64,000 bases of DNA, taken from contig JAEMBT020000007.1 of the NCBI GenBank assembly GCA_018873245.2, positions 186,001-250,000 of the forward strand, written 5' to 3'. This document shows positions 27,251 to 41,505 of this stretch, piece by piece. Position 1 is the stretch's first letter; every line of letters starts with the position of its first letter. A program made the position numbers and the translations under genes. Source of the stretch: Archegozetes longisetosus (lineage: Eukaryota; Arthropoda; Arachnida; Sarcoptiformes; Trhypochthoniidae). The notes beneath the pieces are model-generated. The model was not told the origin of the DNA, did not search any database, and worked only from the letters and a program-made list of their open reading frames with translations.

Positions 27251-28726
27251 CACCCTATTGTTTAACTTTGAGTAACTATTGTTTTTTGGTCTCTTTAATG
27301 TTTTTGAGCTGTCCATTAGAATTAGTGCAATCGTTTGTTATTCTTTGTAAACATTTATAAACTGCATTATAGTTTGAGACAATGGCTAAACATAATTACA
27401 ACAGTTTGAAAACAAAAATTATAAATTGAACGACAAGTAATTTTAAATTAGATTTGATGAAAATAAAAAATTTCAAGTCTAGGAAAATGAGAAATAAAGA
27501 GCTTTGAAAATAAATAAATGAATTGAGTGTTTTTAACGATTCGGAAAAGTTCGGATAAGTTTACTTTTTCACTTTATTGCGTGCTTGAAAACTACCCAAA
27601 AATAAGGCCTTAATCAATGTGTTCAAAACAAGTCTAATAAATGATAAAATACTGATATATATTTTGTCAACTGAAAAAACTACATAAAAGCAATTTCTAA
27701 AGAAATTGCAAAACTTATTAAAAATGAGATAACTTTAGACGCATTCGAAGACATAATAGTCATAATAGTGAAGCCGTAAATCACAATTTAATAACGAGTT
27801 AGAGTCCAATTATCCGAGCGGTGGTCAGCCATGAAGAAAATTTAGAGCCAATTGACGTCTCATTATCGTTAAGGTGGCGAATGCCTGATTCGTTTCCATT
27901 ATTATCATACCAATAGTGATGAGGTATTCCAACTAATTGGCTCAAATCCACTTTTCAATACATTCCTCTTTACTCTTAAGTGAATAGAAAATGCGATTTT
28001 TAATAACGGCCTGTTTCTAACATTAATTTGTGCCAAGAGTTTTGGCCTGACAGCGAAACATACCATTATTTTATGAAATTATGTTTGGCTAAAATCGTTT
28101 TAGAGACTAACACATCCTAGTGATATATTCAAAATCAATTGTTTGCATTATGTTTCTATTCTTCCTTCTCTGCCGATTCACATAATAATTGCCTCAATTA
28201 ATCAAAGCTTAAATTTACTTTTTCAATATTCAGACAAATAATTTACTCAAACCTAATTGAAAGTACTATATCTAAAGTTGGAATATATGATAAACCTAAT
28301 AAAGTTTGCCAAGAACTTTACATAGCCTGTAATCAATCGTTTGAAGTGAGAAACTGTTGGACTGCTTGTTTGTGTTTATATTATTATTTACTAGAACTGA
28401 GTCTTATACTAGTTGAGATTGAAGTTAGTTACTATTGATAAGAAAAGAGAACTTCAAAATTTAAACCATTTATTTGTTCAAAATTTGATTTCATACTAAT
28501 CTACAAATTTTCAATGATTGTGATATGCAAATTGTGTCAGTCTCTAATGAATCAGATGATGGCAGTGGTATCATAATTGGGATGCAGTGCCACTAACTCG
28601 CACGCACTGATGCGTTCACGTGAATATAATAAATGTGCTCTACTATCAGATAAATAGATAGATAGAGAGTATAGAGAGTATAGAGAGTGAGACACAAGTA
28701 AAAGATGAGACCAGGGATGAGAAGAG

Positions 28727-28729
<3 letters not shown>

Positions 28730-28783
<54 letters not shown>
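28730..28783. repeat. (GA)27 microsatellite
   Basis: A 54-bp GA tract, oriented opposite to the TC tract 1.5 kb away. Proteins of the GAGA-factor type bind such tracts, but a purely neutral microsatellite is equally possible. Confidence 0.95.
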
Positions 28784-28785
<2 letters not shown>

Positions 28786-29291
28786 AATTCAGAAGAATGT
28801 TTGCCAAACATTCTTAACTTTTTTCTAAATCCCGAGATTTGGTGTTCCCTCCCTTTACCAAATCCGGCATCAAATCTCGATGGAAACAAAAGGAAGAGAA
28901 AGAGAGAATAGCTTTTATGGCCATAAACTGATCGATATGTGATGAGACTCGAGGGAACTCTTATTAAATATAAATTAACATTCGCTGCCGTTTTCATCAA
29001 TCACTTGACTGACATTTTACACATTGATTATGTAATAATATTATTTTGTATTATCACTATTTTTGTCTGAATCATTATTCTTAACAACATTAATAACTTT
29101 GTATTTAAAGTTGAATCTTCATTTTGAGAATACTTTTTGTATCTGATTGAGAGACTGCTTCTATTTTATGTTTAAAAAACCTTAAATCACAAATCATAAC
29201 TACTGTTTCACAGACATAATTGAATCGATTTTATACTTCTAGTCATCTATCGAACGACTGATTGAATGCATGAAAATTTTTCAATGTATGT

Positions 29292-29294
29292 TAC

Positions 29295-29337
<43 letters not shown>
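29292..29337. repeat. (ATT)15 microsatellite
   Basis: A 46-bp uninterrupted trinucleotide tract in the gene-free region. Confidence 0.95.
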
Positions 29338-32300
29338 GCATTACTTGAAAGAAAGCAACGCAACTAATTTTAGTCAATTTGATTGGATTTTGCTGAAAAA
29401 ATAAACAAGATTGTTTTCAATTTTTATTTTAAATTGAAATGTATTATTGAGAGTAAAATTAAATTTAAGGTTTTATGTATTCTTCCATTCCTTTAATAAT
29501 CAAAGTTCGCATTGATATCACGCATCAAAGCTTTTGCTTGAGATACAGATTCAATAAGACCAGTACTGGTATGGAGTATAGTAACCAGAATGTAATGTAA
29601 ACCGATTGTCATCAAATCTCATCCAATCATAATAATCATCAGAATGTAAATGTAGAAAAGTAGTGCAAACAAAATGTTAAGCAAAATAATAGGAGAACTA
29701 AAACTTTTTTCCTTATGCTAGAAATTTATATTAACGTTAAATAAAAGCCTAAAAGATAGTGAAATGGGTTTATAGATGTTTGGATTTGTGTGACGTTCTT
29801 CAAAAAGAGTGGGGAATATAAGAGAAAAGTACATTAAAACTATATAGAGATTGAGAGCAGTGATAGGGATATGCCATTAAAAGAATACTAGTAGTGATGC
29901 ACAAATGGGATGCGATTGAATGGCATTTCTGTTAAGAGACTCGTGTAAAGATGTGATGCTCTGAAGAGAGAGAGTATAGAGTAAACAAAATCTGAACTCA
30001 GTTTGCAGTTCAAAACGAAAAGCACTCTTTGGACGTACACTGAAAGCAATACGTGAACAAACATACCATTTATAAACTGTTTCAAGCAATTTCTAAGTTT
30101 TAAATCACTATTTTTTTATATCGATTCCTAAAGGATTTTAATGTGATTTACAGAAGAAGTATTAAATTTATTTGAGACCAGATTCAAACATATAAACTTT
30201 ACGAGAAGATTATGAAAAAAATTTATGTCTAAATACTGGTTGTCTAACAAATCAAAAGAAACACAATAACAATAATAATAATGTCTTAATGTTTGAAACA
30301 AGATTTATAGCCAAATACAATGAACTCTAATTTAATGAATGAATTGTAATTTTCTGGATATTCCATTGAAATGTTGAATGTTCTTAATTTTATTAGTTCA
30401 AATCTAATCCAATAAATGAGAAATACATTTAATTAGAAAATTATTGCCAGTTTTTATGAAAGCTTAGTTGAGAACAAGCATTATCTGAAGCGATGTAAAA
30501 ACATGCATAATATAAATTACATAAACTCTAGATATGATGATGAATATAGTGAACAATATATAGTACTCTACTATAATAGTAGTGCACATTAACTCACTTT
30601 TATGTATTAGTGCACTCTTCAAAGAAATATTGTGCATTGTTTTATGCATGGCTGCATGACTGAACCTCAATGTGCACTTATTTCAATTTTTTGTTATGTG
30701 TGTGTCTCTAAAATTCTTCTATGCACTGAACAATAGTAAAATGGAGAAATATATAAAAAGGGTGTCTTTTTATTAGATTCAATTCCGTTTCATCGGATTT
30801 TGTTTTAGTCATATTTATTTCTACAAGTTTGGATAGACTCAAAAAACTGATCGAATACATTATAAATGATTTAGCTAAATTAAAATGGTCAAAAATCACA
30901 AAAATTGCTATTTCTCCAACAAATTCTGATTCGAGTAAGTTATTTAGGAAGTGTCTTCAGGATTGCTCACAATTATCAATATAAACTCCTATATTGCATT
31001 ATACTTTCAATTGAGTTGATTTGCAGTTCTATCATTTCAATTGAAATATACTGAGTTCTCGATTTATAACCGTTTATCTTATGTTGACTAGAGTTTCAAT
31101 TCGTTTATTCATGTATTAGAACAAAATCTATTATAGAACCGCAAAACAAGCATATCAAATATAATTTCAAGTAAAAGCTCGAATAAACGGTTTCAGATTT
31201 AAGAGACTGCAAATTTCATAAATGAGATGATGGCATCTACAAAGACATAAAAATGATACACTATCTAAATAAAATAGCTCAAGACAGACGAATCCATTTA
31301 TACATATTTGCAGTTATTGTTTCGTCTTTAATGGCCGCATATATTTTTGCACTCATCTTAAGTCTAAGCGAAATCACATTTATAACAAACCCTTAAAAAC
31401 TTTTTAACTTAGACTACAGTGTGAATGAAATACGATTTGTTAAACGAATGTATTCACTTGTCAAACAATAATTTTTTACTTGTGAAACCTTCGAAGCTCC
31501 CGAAAGCTCTGATTGAATTTTTGCAGAGTTGACATTTTCTATTAAAGACAAAATTTCTAAACTCTTTGATTGAGTTAATATTGCTTATGTTTGACTTTTT
31601 GGGCACTTGCATAGTGATTTTATTAATGATTTGCTAAATTTTTAGCTTTATCAACGTTTTTTAATTAAATTTTTGAAAATTTGATGCATTTTTTCGCTAT
31701 GAAAATATTTGAACCAATATTGCTCAGTAATATGCTGAAAAACAATTTAAATCGTAAGGTATGAATCTCTTTGCTGTAAAAACGACAAGAGTCAACAAAT
31801 TAGGGATAAAAATTGTTACAACAACTAAAAACAATAATAAAACTTGATCCCATCAGACAAATGATTGATTAGACATTCATTTTGAATGAAATGTTGGCAG
31901 TTTGAACAATTGGCGATCTAGCGGATATTGTAATGTTATTTCTACAAAGTCAATTCAAATGAAATCCTTTATAAGTTTGTAAATTTAGATTAAGCAGTCA
32001 TATTTTTGTTGTTCAATAAATTCTAAATATTAAAAATACATTTGATTGAAGCGGACGTTATTCTCAAAAATGGTTGTCTGCTTCACTCCTTTTTATGTAT
32101 TTTTCACTGACTGTCCTTTTATGCAAATGTAAAATTGCAGAATTGCTCTCATAAAAATACAGAATTTATTCCTCATAAGTTGAGCACATTATTTGCTGAA
32201 AAAATCAACTTTAGAGTAGTTTTTAAAATAGAATAGCATTTGTCTGTAAAAATATGATAACAGTTTGTAGTTTTATATAGAAGTAAATTAGAGTTGTGTT

Positions 32301-35300
32301 TGTTTTAATGGTATTATCCATTACGCAATAGTCCAACTGGAAAATGATGACTAAATCATCACTCAGTCAAACAATGAAAGAAAGAAAAATATGCTAAAAG
32401 TGGAAAAAATCATATAATCATAATCATAACGCGTGAAAGAAAGTATGCAACGCATCAATGTATGTATTCGACTAACAGCTAATTTGATTGCATTTAATTC
32501 TTACGCTTACATAATTGAATGCATTTGCCATTCTTTAACTATAATTCATAATGATCTGTCTCCATCTCCATCTCCATCGCTAAACTTTAATCTCATTTGT
32601 CTATTCAATATTTGTTAAAAATAAGATTAATTACTTATTAAGATGTTTTTCTAATAAATGTTTTGCAGCATTTCATCTCATAATTTAAGTGGCACATCAA
32701 TCTTAATTAATTTAACAATTTGGCCATCATTTGTGTGCAGTTCGAAAAAGTAGTTAATACAAAAATTTGGTATCGGTTGCCTCTGGCGTGCATTCATACA
32801 TGCGATCAGTAAATATTTGATTGTTTTCGTTAAATGAAGTCATGTTAAATGAAGTGATCTCACCCGAATGTTTCATTATTGATGAACAAAAATGAAAAAA
32901 TCAACTTTAAATTATAGTTTTAATGAACACAATTGACGGGTGATTCCAAGCCAAATGAGAACTGACTTATTTTGTAAGGTGTGTTTTCCAAAAATGTGAC
33001 CAACTTAAAAAGATCAAATTGTAATTTGAATCCCTCAAATTTCGAAACATCACCTCAATTATTGATTTTTCAGTATTGATACTAATTTGAATAGCAATTT
33101 AGACCTATCTATCGTTTGACGCCTTGGTTTTAGATTCAGTAATAGACGATTGCAAAAACATTTCTATCCATAAAGTTTGGCGTATCCATAAAGTTGAGCA
33201 AAAATAATAAAGTTTTCGATAAAAGTGATTACTATTACTATTGACCTTAATTTGATTGCTGATAGTTTTGAGAACACATTATCGCTATTCATAGAGACAA
33301 AAATGTTTACATTCGCTGATAGTATTTAATGAATGAATTGGTGCGAAAGACTTATCCAACGATGTGATTCATGTTTCACTCTATCTCTTCCATTCTCGTT
33401 AGTGCTTCTAATTCACGAATCATTACACTATTATAGTTATAGTGTGACCAAAATAATACACTACTAGCTTATGAAAATATAACTATTTTTATGCCTTAAT
33501 CACAACAATGATCAAAATTAACTTATAATAAGTTGATTATTAATTTGAAGACTTTTCGTCCGTAAGAAAAATGAACTTTTCGTTAAGGCATAACTAACTG
33601 ACAAGTTTATAATGATTTTCACTGATAAGAAAACCTTTGGCTACATTTATACTGTATAGTTTTAATCAATTAGTTTTCTTCATTTTTAACGGTTCACTTG
33701 CCTGCAGAATCAAATTTCAATCAAAGTATTAACTTATAATCATCTTTCAAGTGGACTAATGAAAGTTTGTACCTAAAAATGAATCTATCGGAGTATTCTA
33801 TCTCAATTGAAAAGGTGTGTGTAAACTGATTATTATTCTTTCTTCACTTATGGAAATGAATTCTGAAAAGCGAATTAGTACAAATATTTTCTGTTCTTTT
33901 CAATTTAATTTGCAATCTGAAGGTAGAATTTGCCTGTTTGTTTTGTCAAAACAATTCAATACATTGTCTGTTTAACGCCTCAAATGCTTACAATCGTTTT
34001 AATATGACTTCAATTTGAATATCAATTTGTAAAAAGAAAAGAATAAAGTACAGGCATAAAAAAATTTAAATTCTGTTGTTTTAGTCAGAAAATGGCACTA
34101 AAAAACAAAAGATGTCATACGAAAATAAACTATTTTTTGTTGTAGAAGGCAAACTTATCCGTTAGTAGTAATGTCTAAAACTTAAAATGTGAAAAAGTTA
34201 TTCAAAAAGTTCAGTACAGCGTTAAAAACAGATGCGAATACTTTGAACACAAATGCACGCGAATTATACTTTAGAAATCACGTAAAACATAAACAGCACT
34301 TCAAATTCTAAACAACAATATTTTCAACTATTCTTTTTGAAGTATAGCGCGTGGATAAGTGTGTAGTTGCAGAATAATATCAGTCGGAAGGCATACTTCA
34401 ACAGAGCACTACTCATAGCGAGATTGAGAAAAACAACTGAACACCGAATAAAACTTATTCGAAATCTATGATCGAAGCATTTAAGGCAACGTCAAATTTG
34501 CAAATTACATTCTTTTATTGTATCAATCAATAGAATATTTAATGTTTGCACAATAATTGTCATTTGATGAAGCATTTGATCAGTTTTCAAAAAGAATTGA
34601 ACGCTGAAAATGGCTTGAGCTCATACAACTGTCGTAAAAGCTTTCAAATACAATGAAATGAGAACAAAATCAACTAAGATTGAATCCATTTTGAACAAGT
34701 TTAGTCCATATTAGTTTCATACGAATACATGTCTCAAACTGAAAAAGTGTGCCATTTGCTTGTTTTCAATAGCTTTGCTACACAGAAGCCAAAGAGGTCT
34801 GACCAACACTTGAGTTCATTTTTGTTACTTTTATTATTATAATTAATGCAATTATTTGGTTGAAAATAGTCAGCATGAAGTCTCATCAAATCTTACTCGT
34901 TATATTGAATAGCCATGAATGAAACCAATTGATCCCATAATTATAGTTGAGCGAATCTCACGTGTGTCTGAATGTCTCTTAAAGTGAATACGTGTTCAAC
35001 AATACATATGACATACCAATGAATTGTGAATAGCGCTAACATGAATACCACTTTGACCTCCCGTCGATCTTTAGGGTCAATGCATCCCTTCGCATATGAT
35101 GCCATTGAGATCAAGTCAAGTGGAATTGCGTGCAGAAATCACATTCAATCCGACATTCATTTCCATGATTCGATCAAAAATGTGTTTCATTAATAATAAC
35201 CGATTTTTGCTTGATTTTTCGCAAAAGGTTGCAAATTGTATAATTAATCCTCATTATTATTGCAGTATGACTCTCATTCAACTGTTTCAATGTTCTAATA

Positions 35301-38300
35301 AAGTTCTCATTATTATTGTTCAGAAAATTTGAATAACATTGTCGAACACTCTATGATTTTTCATTTAATCAACAGAATGCTCTGAACCGTTTCCAACTTA
35401 AGACTTCATTTGAAAATAGATACCTTTTTATGTGTAAGTCGTCAATAATTTGAAAGTTCTATCGTTCATAGTGAGGCACTTATTTCCGATTATATGATAG
35501 GAAAATATTTGTCATCTCTAGTCGACTTGTTAGCGGTGATTCTACGATTTTGTCAGTAATCTGATAGTGATTCAAATGAGATCATTAAATGCGAGGATGA
35601 AGTGATGGACAAATGTGATAACACTATAGACACTAATGCGATTCTAGAGATATAGATATTCTAACACATCCATTCATTGCATTAATGGAAAGCATTACAC
35701 AATTACATTTGTCAGTACTTTAGAGTAGTACTAGTTATTCATTATTTAGATTCAACTTTTATCAAATCTATGTATTGTTTTTATTCGCAAGTTAGTCAAT
35801 CAGTCATTATGATAATTGCAATCGCATCGTACAATTGACGCGCAATAATTACTTTACATTCTGTGTTTAGTCATTTATTCGTTCTTCAAGATTAAAAATG
35901 AACCAAAAATTGCTTCAATACTGTTAAAACCTGATATAAATTGACGAATAAGTTAGAAGTGAATATTCCTCAATCAGAAGCAAAGTTTTTTATGTTAATT
36001 TAGGCAAAAATGATTTTCTCTTATATTTTTGTATTAATTTTTAGTTGGGGTATATTTTTGACGTATAAGTGATTTGGAGAAATTGGTGACAAAGTTTGCT
36101 TTGCACTAACAATAGTTGCATTGAATTAAATGTCAAAATGTGTGACATTTCACAATAGTGTTTGTGAGTTGTGTTCCATTAGTGCAACTTTAGTGACACT
36201 TTTATGCAAATCGCTGTCTTTTATACAAAGTGAACCTTTTTTTCGCTCACAATTCACTATAAGAGAGAAAAGATTTTTATAGTATAGCGCGAACAAAGGC
36301 TAATCATAACAAAACACAATTTGTGGCCATAACTAAATTGAACCAATTTGTTACGAATGTGAAAACACATGGCTTTACTTTAACGCAATTAATATAATAT
36401 AACAATTATATTAAACCCTAACCATTGTGCATATGAAAGGGCCATTCGTTTTGAATACCCTTTTTTCTATCCTTCCATAATTAGACCAAAAAATTGATTT
36501 ATGCATTTTTGCAGACATTTTGTTCAAATTCGAAACGTGTTTAAAGTGAAACTATATATAAAACTTTTTGTAGCATAACTTTTGCCTACTTATAATATTT
36601 TGCAAAATATTCAACAAAAACATCGCTCAATTAACAAAATGGCTTAACTTTTTAGATGAGTGAAGAAAACTGATTAATTAAATTAATTTGAAAGTTTTAA
36701 GCAAATAACAATAGAATTTGGTTAGCATTAAATGAGAGAACCTATGAATAAGAGGTGCTCTGAAGTGCTTTTTTGTTAAATCCTAAAACTGATGATAAAA
36801 CTAAATGATAAATAAATATAAAGGCATAAACATCAGTCTCAATTAGTATTTTGGCAACCAATTGATGGCAGATTTGTAATTGCATGCAAATAGTATAATT
36901 CGAGCGTGAATACTATGCTTAATATTAATGTAATATAAGAGTGTGTTATGTGGAATATAGGTTCGAAAAAAATGTTATTTTCGCCTCAATAGTTCATTTT
37001 TGGTAGAATAGGTTCTCAACATTGCATGAAATTCGACGCACACTCTCGCCATATAAGTTTAGGGGATAATAAGTGACAGACTGAAAGTTAGAGAAAGAAT
37101 CAGTTCGGTTCAGGTTTGCACTCGGCCTAAAAAATATGCTAATATATTAGTTATTATCGAAGTGAGACTAATTTCATATTTATACTAAACTTTAATTAAT
37201 GTCATACACCTCACAGACCACAGCTTTCGAGACCAAATGTTCTCATTGGTCGGTCAAAATCTATTATTAAATAAAACTTTTGATTAGATCTGCATTTGAC
37301 AAAACTATATCTGTGAAAATACGAGTCAATAATTAAGTTCAAATAATAATCAAAACTTTGCATATTTTGTCCAATAAGATTGACTGCAGCGAATCCTTTT
37401 GGTCTTCAATTATCTAAAATGTTGTCCTTATAAATGGTTCATTTTTTAACAACAAATAAGATTAAAGTAAGATCTAGTCAGAATACAGATTAATTGTATT
37501 CTTTCTTTTGCTCTGTTTTAAGCTTTGAACGAAATTTGTTTTTGATGAAATGCTCGTTTTTAATGAATAAGGTTTTCGAGTTTATTATTAAATGACATTA
37601 GTGTTAAACGAAAGAAAATTCAGTTTACAATAGGAACTAACTTTGGGTTAGTCTCTAAGGAGTGGCGTTTTATTAGCGTTGAACCAAAATTTATTATAAC
37701 GGTTATAACTGACATCTAAATGCAGTTAAATTTTGATTATTCTTAAAAAAGCAAAACACAAATATGACTATTATTGTTAAGTTCACCTGTATTTCGATTG
37801 AATGCCCAAAATTTGTATTTATCAATAGAAATATAACTAGAAATGACTTCCTTTTTCATTATAATTGTGTTTATAGTGAAATGCATTTTTCATGTTTCTG
37901 TCGATTTCAGTTTTGTGCGAACGAATTTTGAGAAGAGAAGCGGTACTCCTATTTGATGCATGCGTACAAATAGAAAGGTGAATTTAATTGTTATGAAAAA
38001 GGAAAGTGAATGTCAAAGTGGTTCGCCGAGGGCTAATCAATTGGTTCAATGATGCGACAGACTATGGACTCACGACTATGGATCGCATGATCAGAACATA
38101 AATAGAAAGGAAAAGTGGTCTCTCATAGCAGTACTGGTATGAGGAATTCCATATATTATTCAGTTGATTGTTGAAAGCCAATTATTTTCTGATTATTTGA
38201 CAACCATTTGTGAACCACACAATCGTTGCAAACAGAGTATTATGCAAATCACATTCAATACAATTCTGGCGCAATTCATTCTATTAACTCACCTGAAAGT

Positions 38301-40569
38301 AAAATATTCAACTAACAATGTCTCTATTGGACATTCAATTCTTTAAAGTCAACAATCAAACAGACTTAAGAATCTATATCACAACTGTTTAATTGTAAAA
38401 TAAGTTTGAATCAGGGTTTACCTTGTTTTTTTCAAAAATTTAACAAAGGATTAGGAAATTTGATTTTTACTATTCTGTTCTGAGAAATGTTCAAGTTTGA
38501 TTGAAGGCTTCACTTCACTCAAAATGAATGCTCTAGTTTTCGAAAAGGAAGTACTGATTTGTTATAATCGAATCTTTGCCTAAAGGATAAAATGTGATCA
38601 CCAGAGGTGCGAGTAGATCGACATTTTTATGAATTTGTGACAAAAAACGCAGGCATTAATTAATTAATTATTTTTAACGAAACTTTATTATGCAATCAAA
38701 ACTTTTAAGTTGAAAGTTTCAATTGAATGCATTGAATTCTGGTTTCGATTAAGCTTCGATGCGTACAACTATCAAGTAATTTATCAGAACTCGTGCCGCA
38801 AACGCAAAGACTGCATTGAAATTGTGGTCTGAGATTAAAAGATGGCTAACACTGATACCAAATATCATGAGAAATGTATGAAAAGTGCGGATTTGAGCGC
38901 TTCTCTTCACCATCTCTTTTATACATAATACCGTTTCTAATAAAGGAATTCTCATGTGAAATAGGAACAGGGAATGCAACGGAATAGGAGTGAGTGTGCG
39001 ATACATAAGTTATTTTCATATTAGAGAGAAGTGATGCCATCATTGATGACCAGCTGTTGCAAAGGCACCAATTTCTCACTAGAGCCTCAGTTTCTCGTAT
39101 TTCATTGCATTTTCTAACCCAATGAACTCACAATTTCCAGTAATGACAAAACAAACTCCAAAACACTGACAGAATAAGCGCTCATATAATATATATTAGT
39201 TTTATATAATTTACTTGTTATATAAATTTGTTTTTTCTTCTGGGCTTAAGAATACAACTTTTGTCATTCAAACTCTATATTGAAGTCTAAAGTCTCTATA
39301 AAATCAATTTTATTCTTTCTAATTTAGTTCTTCAAAATTGACTGCTTCCTATTTTGAATTTCCTATTACAAATATTATATTCTTCAGTCTATATTCGCAA
39401 ATATTTGATTTGATTCAAATTAAAAAATTCAGAATTTTGTTGCAGTTATTCTATAATATTAATAGCTTTTCAATCGACAAAACTCAGTACAAACTCATCG
39501 ATATAATCGAAGACAGAATCAAAAGTTTGAACAAAGTTTACACTTATTATCCAAAATTAAATTGTATGTTTTGTTAACTTGAATTTATTGAACAGTCGAC
39601 GGTAAACTCAACAGAATATTCTGATCAAAAATACTTGACTTCCCTGATTCAATAATGATTGATATAAAAGTGATCAATCAGTGCAATCACACAAATAATA
39701 TCGAAGATGAATGCGTTGACTGTGCCAACTATAGGACTAGAGCTGATCTCAAATTGCTTACCGAACAATTTTTACATTGTCAATAGGTTTTGCGCAATAA
39801 ATGAAGTGAATGCAACTATCAAATTAACTAATTTTCGAGTGAAAAAAGGCTCACATTTTTTATTGTAGTCGCAAATTATAAAAGTCATAACCCTTTTAGT
39901 CTTAAATTGTCCGTATCATCATATAATGTTGAAGGGGATCAGTTGAAGTACTAACTGGTTGACTCGTTTTTTGCTTTGGTTCCTCTTGGTGCCAAAAGTC
40001 CATATGAAAGCCCATATAGTGGCGTAAAAGTTTGCATTGTTGAAAAATTGCACCTGACTCAATATGCAAGCAGGTTTTGTTCTCATAGCATTGCACATTT
40101 TAGTTCTAAAAAAGTAAGTGCACAAAAGCCGTATGTGTTTAGCTCGATTTTGCCATTAATCGAAGCAAGTTTTTCATAATGCACAACTTTGGTCGTCCAC
40201 TTATTTAATTGTAACAAAATTGTGATCATTTGCAATTCATTTGATTAAATGCTCAAAATACTAAAGTCTCGTGTTTTAGCAGAGTTTCTGCCGAACTAAT
40301 ACTTGAACAAAGTTTTTTGTAATGCAATAAATCATGTTAGTCCTTATTATTTTAAGTACAAACTACATCAAATAATTTAGTTTTATTATTATTTGAAACA
40401 CAATTGAGAGGCTAATGCAATAATATTTATTTTTGGAAAACACGCTAAAACACTAATTTTGAATAACCAATAGCAATACATTATTATTATACAGTATATG
40501 TAGTGGTTATGTCTCAAACAAATTGTCGTAAACGTGTTCTAAGCTGTGAAAATGTTGTCAGTGCTGAGA

Positions 40570-40576
40570 TATAAAA
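40570..40576 (+). promoter_or_regulatory. TATA box of ACH copy 1
   Basis: TATAAAA at the very edge of the duplicated block, matching the motif at 56929-56935 in copy 2. Here it sits 936 bp before the ATG because about 0.8 kb of extra DNA separates them. Transcription start has not been shown. Confidence 0.5.
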
Positions 40577-40661
40577 CGATGACAGGAGTGGCATCTATTG
40601 CTCTGTTTTCTAGTCGTATATTTTTTGCTTATATTCATTTGCAGTACGGCGTTTATATCAA

Positions 40662-41249
40662 TGAGGGCTCTCATTTGATCGCAAATTTATTTTGCGCATT
40701 TCGATAGGGCTCTATCGATATATTGAATAATACGATACATTGATACAATGATATGATATACACTAGTATCCAAAATTTTTTCAAAAGTTGAATACAGTTT
40801 TTAAACTTTTGATTGATACATAATTTTTATACGATCTGTTAATATAAACCGTATTTCTATTTTTTTGTGATATAATATTGAGCGCAAATTATATACGAAG
40901 ATCATTATACTATATAAAAGTTTTATTCGCTTAGAAATCTATGATAAATTTGATTTGAGAAAATCCGAAAGATTCCTAGTAGTCTATGTAGTCTATCTTT
41001 GTAGAAATGATTTTAAAACAATTGCGAATTTGATCATATATGACAATTTGTATATTGACACATGTTTAGACTTAAAAGTTTTAAAAAATTGAATTGAATA
41101 ATAAAAAAATTGTGAAAACTTATTTCGAAGAAATATTTTGCGCAATTTTGCGCAGATTTTGCATAAATTTTGTTCGTACAACTATCGAACAACTTTTTTG
41201 TTCGATAGTACGAAAAGTGCAGGAAACAAGCAAAAACTGAGAGCCCTCA
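40662..41249. mobile_element. 588-bp non-autonomous inverted-repeat element
   Basis: The ends are perfect 12-bp inverted repeats, TGAGGGCTCTCA and its complement, flanked by a direct TATCAA on each side (40656-40661 and 41250-41255). There is no coding capacity. The interior holds further hairpins, for example ACTATCGAACAA with its complement near 41180-41210. It is absent at the corresponding place in ACH copy 2, which supports insertion. The superfamily is not identified. Confidence 0.75.
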
Positions 41250-41263
41250 TATCAATTATTAGA

Positions 41264-41464
41264 TTGAGGAAAAGTTTAGTCATAAATCTAAACGTAATAT
41301 TTCGATCTAATTTTTGACACTTTATCTATTGTTTACAAATCTTTTCAAATTATAAACTTCAATCGTAATAATGATGGCGATTATATAGTCGATTAAACTT
41401 TATTTGAATTTAAATAAAAAGATTTGTTTTAATTACCTCTATTTATGACAAACTTTTTCCTCAA
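41264..41464. mobile_element. Possible 200-bp MITE
   Basis: TTGAGGAAAAGTTT at the left and AAACTTTTTCCTCAA at the right are inverted repeats differing by a single-base indel. The segment is absent from copy 2. No clear target duplication was found. It could also simply be ancestral leader sequence deleted from copy 2. Confidence 0.4.
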
Positions 41465-41505
41465 CGTAATAGAATTTGTTTGCCATAATATAATTTAGGC
41501 TAACG

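Larger units (their letters stand above)
16995..40564. other. Gene-free region upstream of toy, putative regulatory domain
   Basis: About 23.5 kb with no supported coding exon on either strand and no recognisable transposase, reverse transcriptase, LTR or long inverted repeat. ORFs reach at most 154 codons and show no family motifs. Microsatellites and a few GC-richer islands interrupt the AT-rich background. A developmental control gene such as toy commonly has extended cis-regulatory DNA, so an enhancer domain and 5' UTR exons of toy are the likely content. This is inference from position, not demonstrated. Confidence 0.55.

Noticed and set aside
26973-27360. Ser/Leu-rich and Arg/Glu-rich ORFs
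   Set aside because: Microsatellite translation of the TC tract.
28593-29000. 135-codon minus-strand ORF
   Set aside because: Spans the GA tract; the rest is low complexity without motifs.
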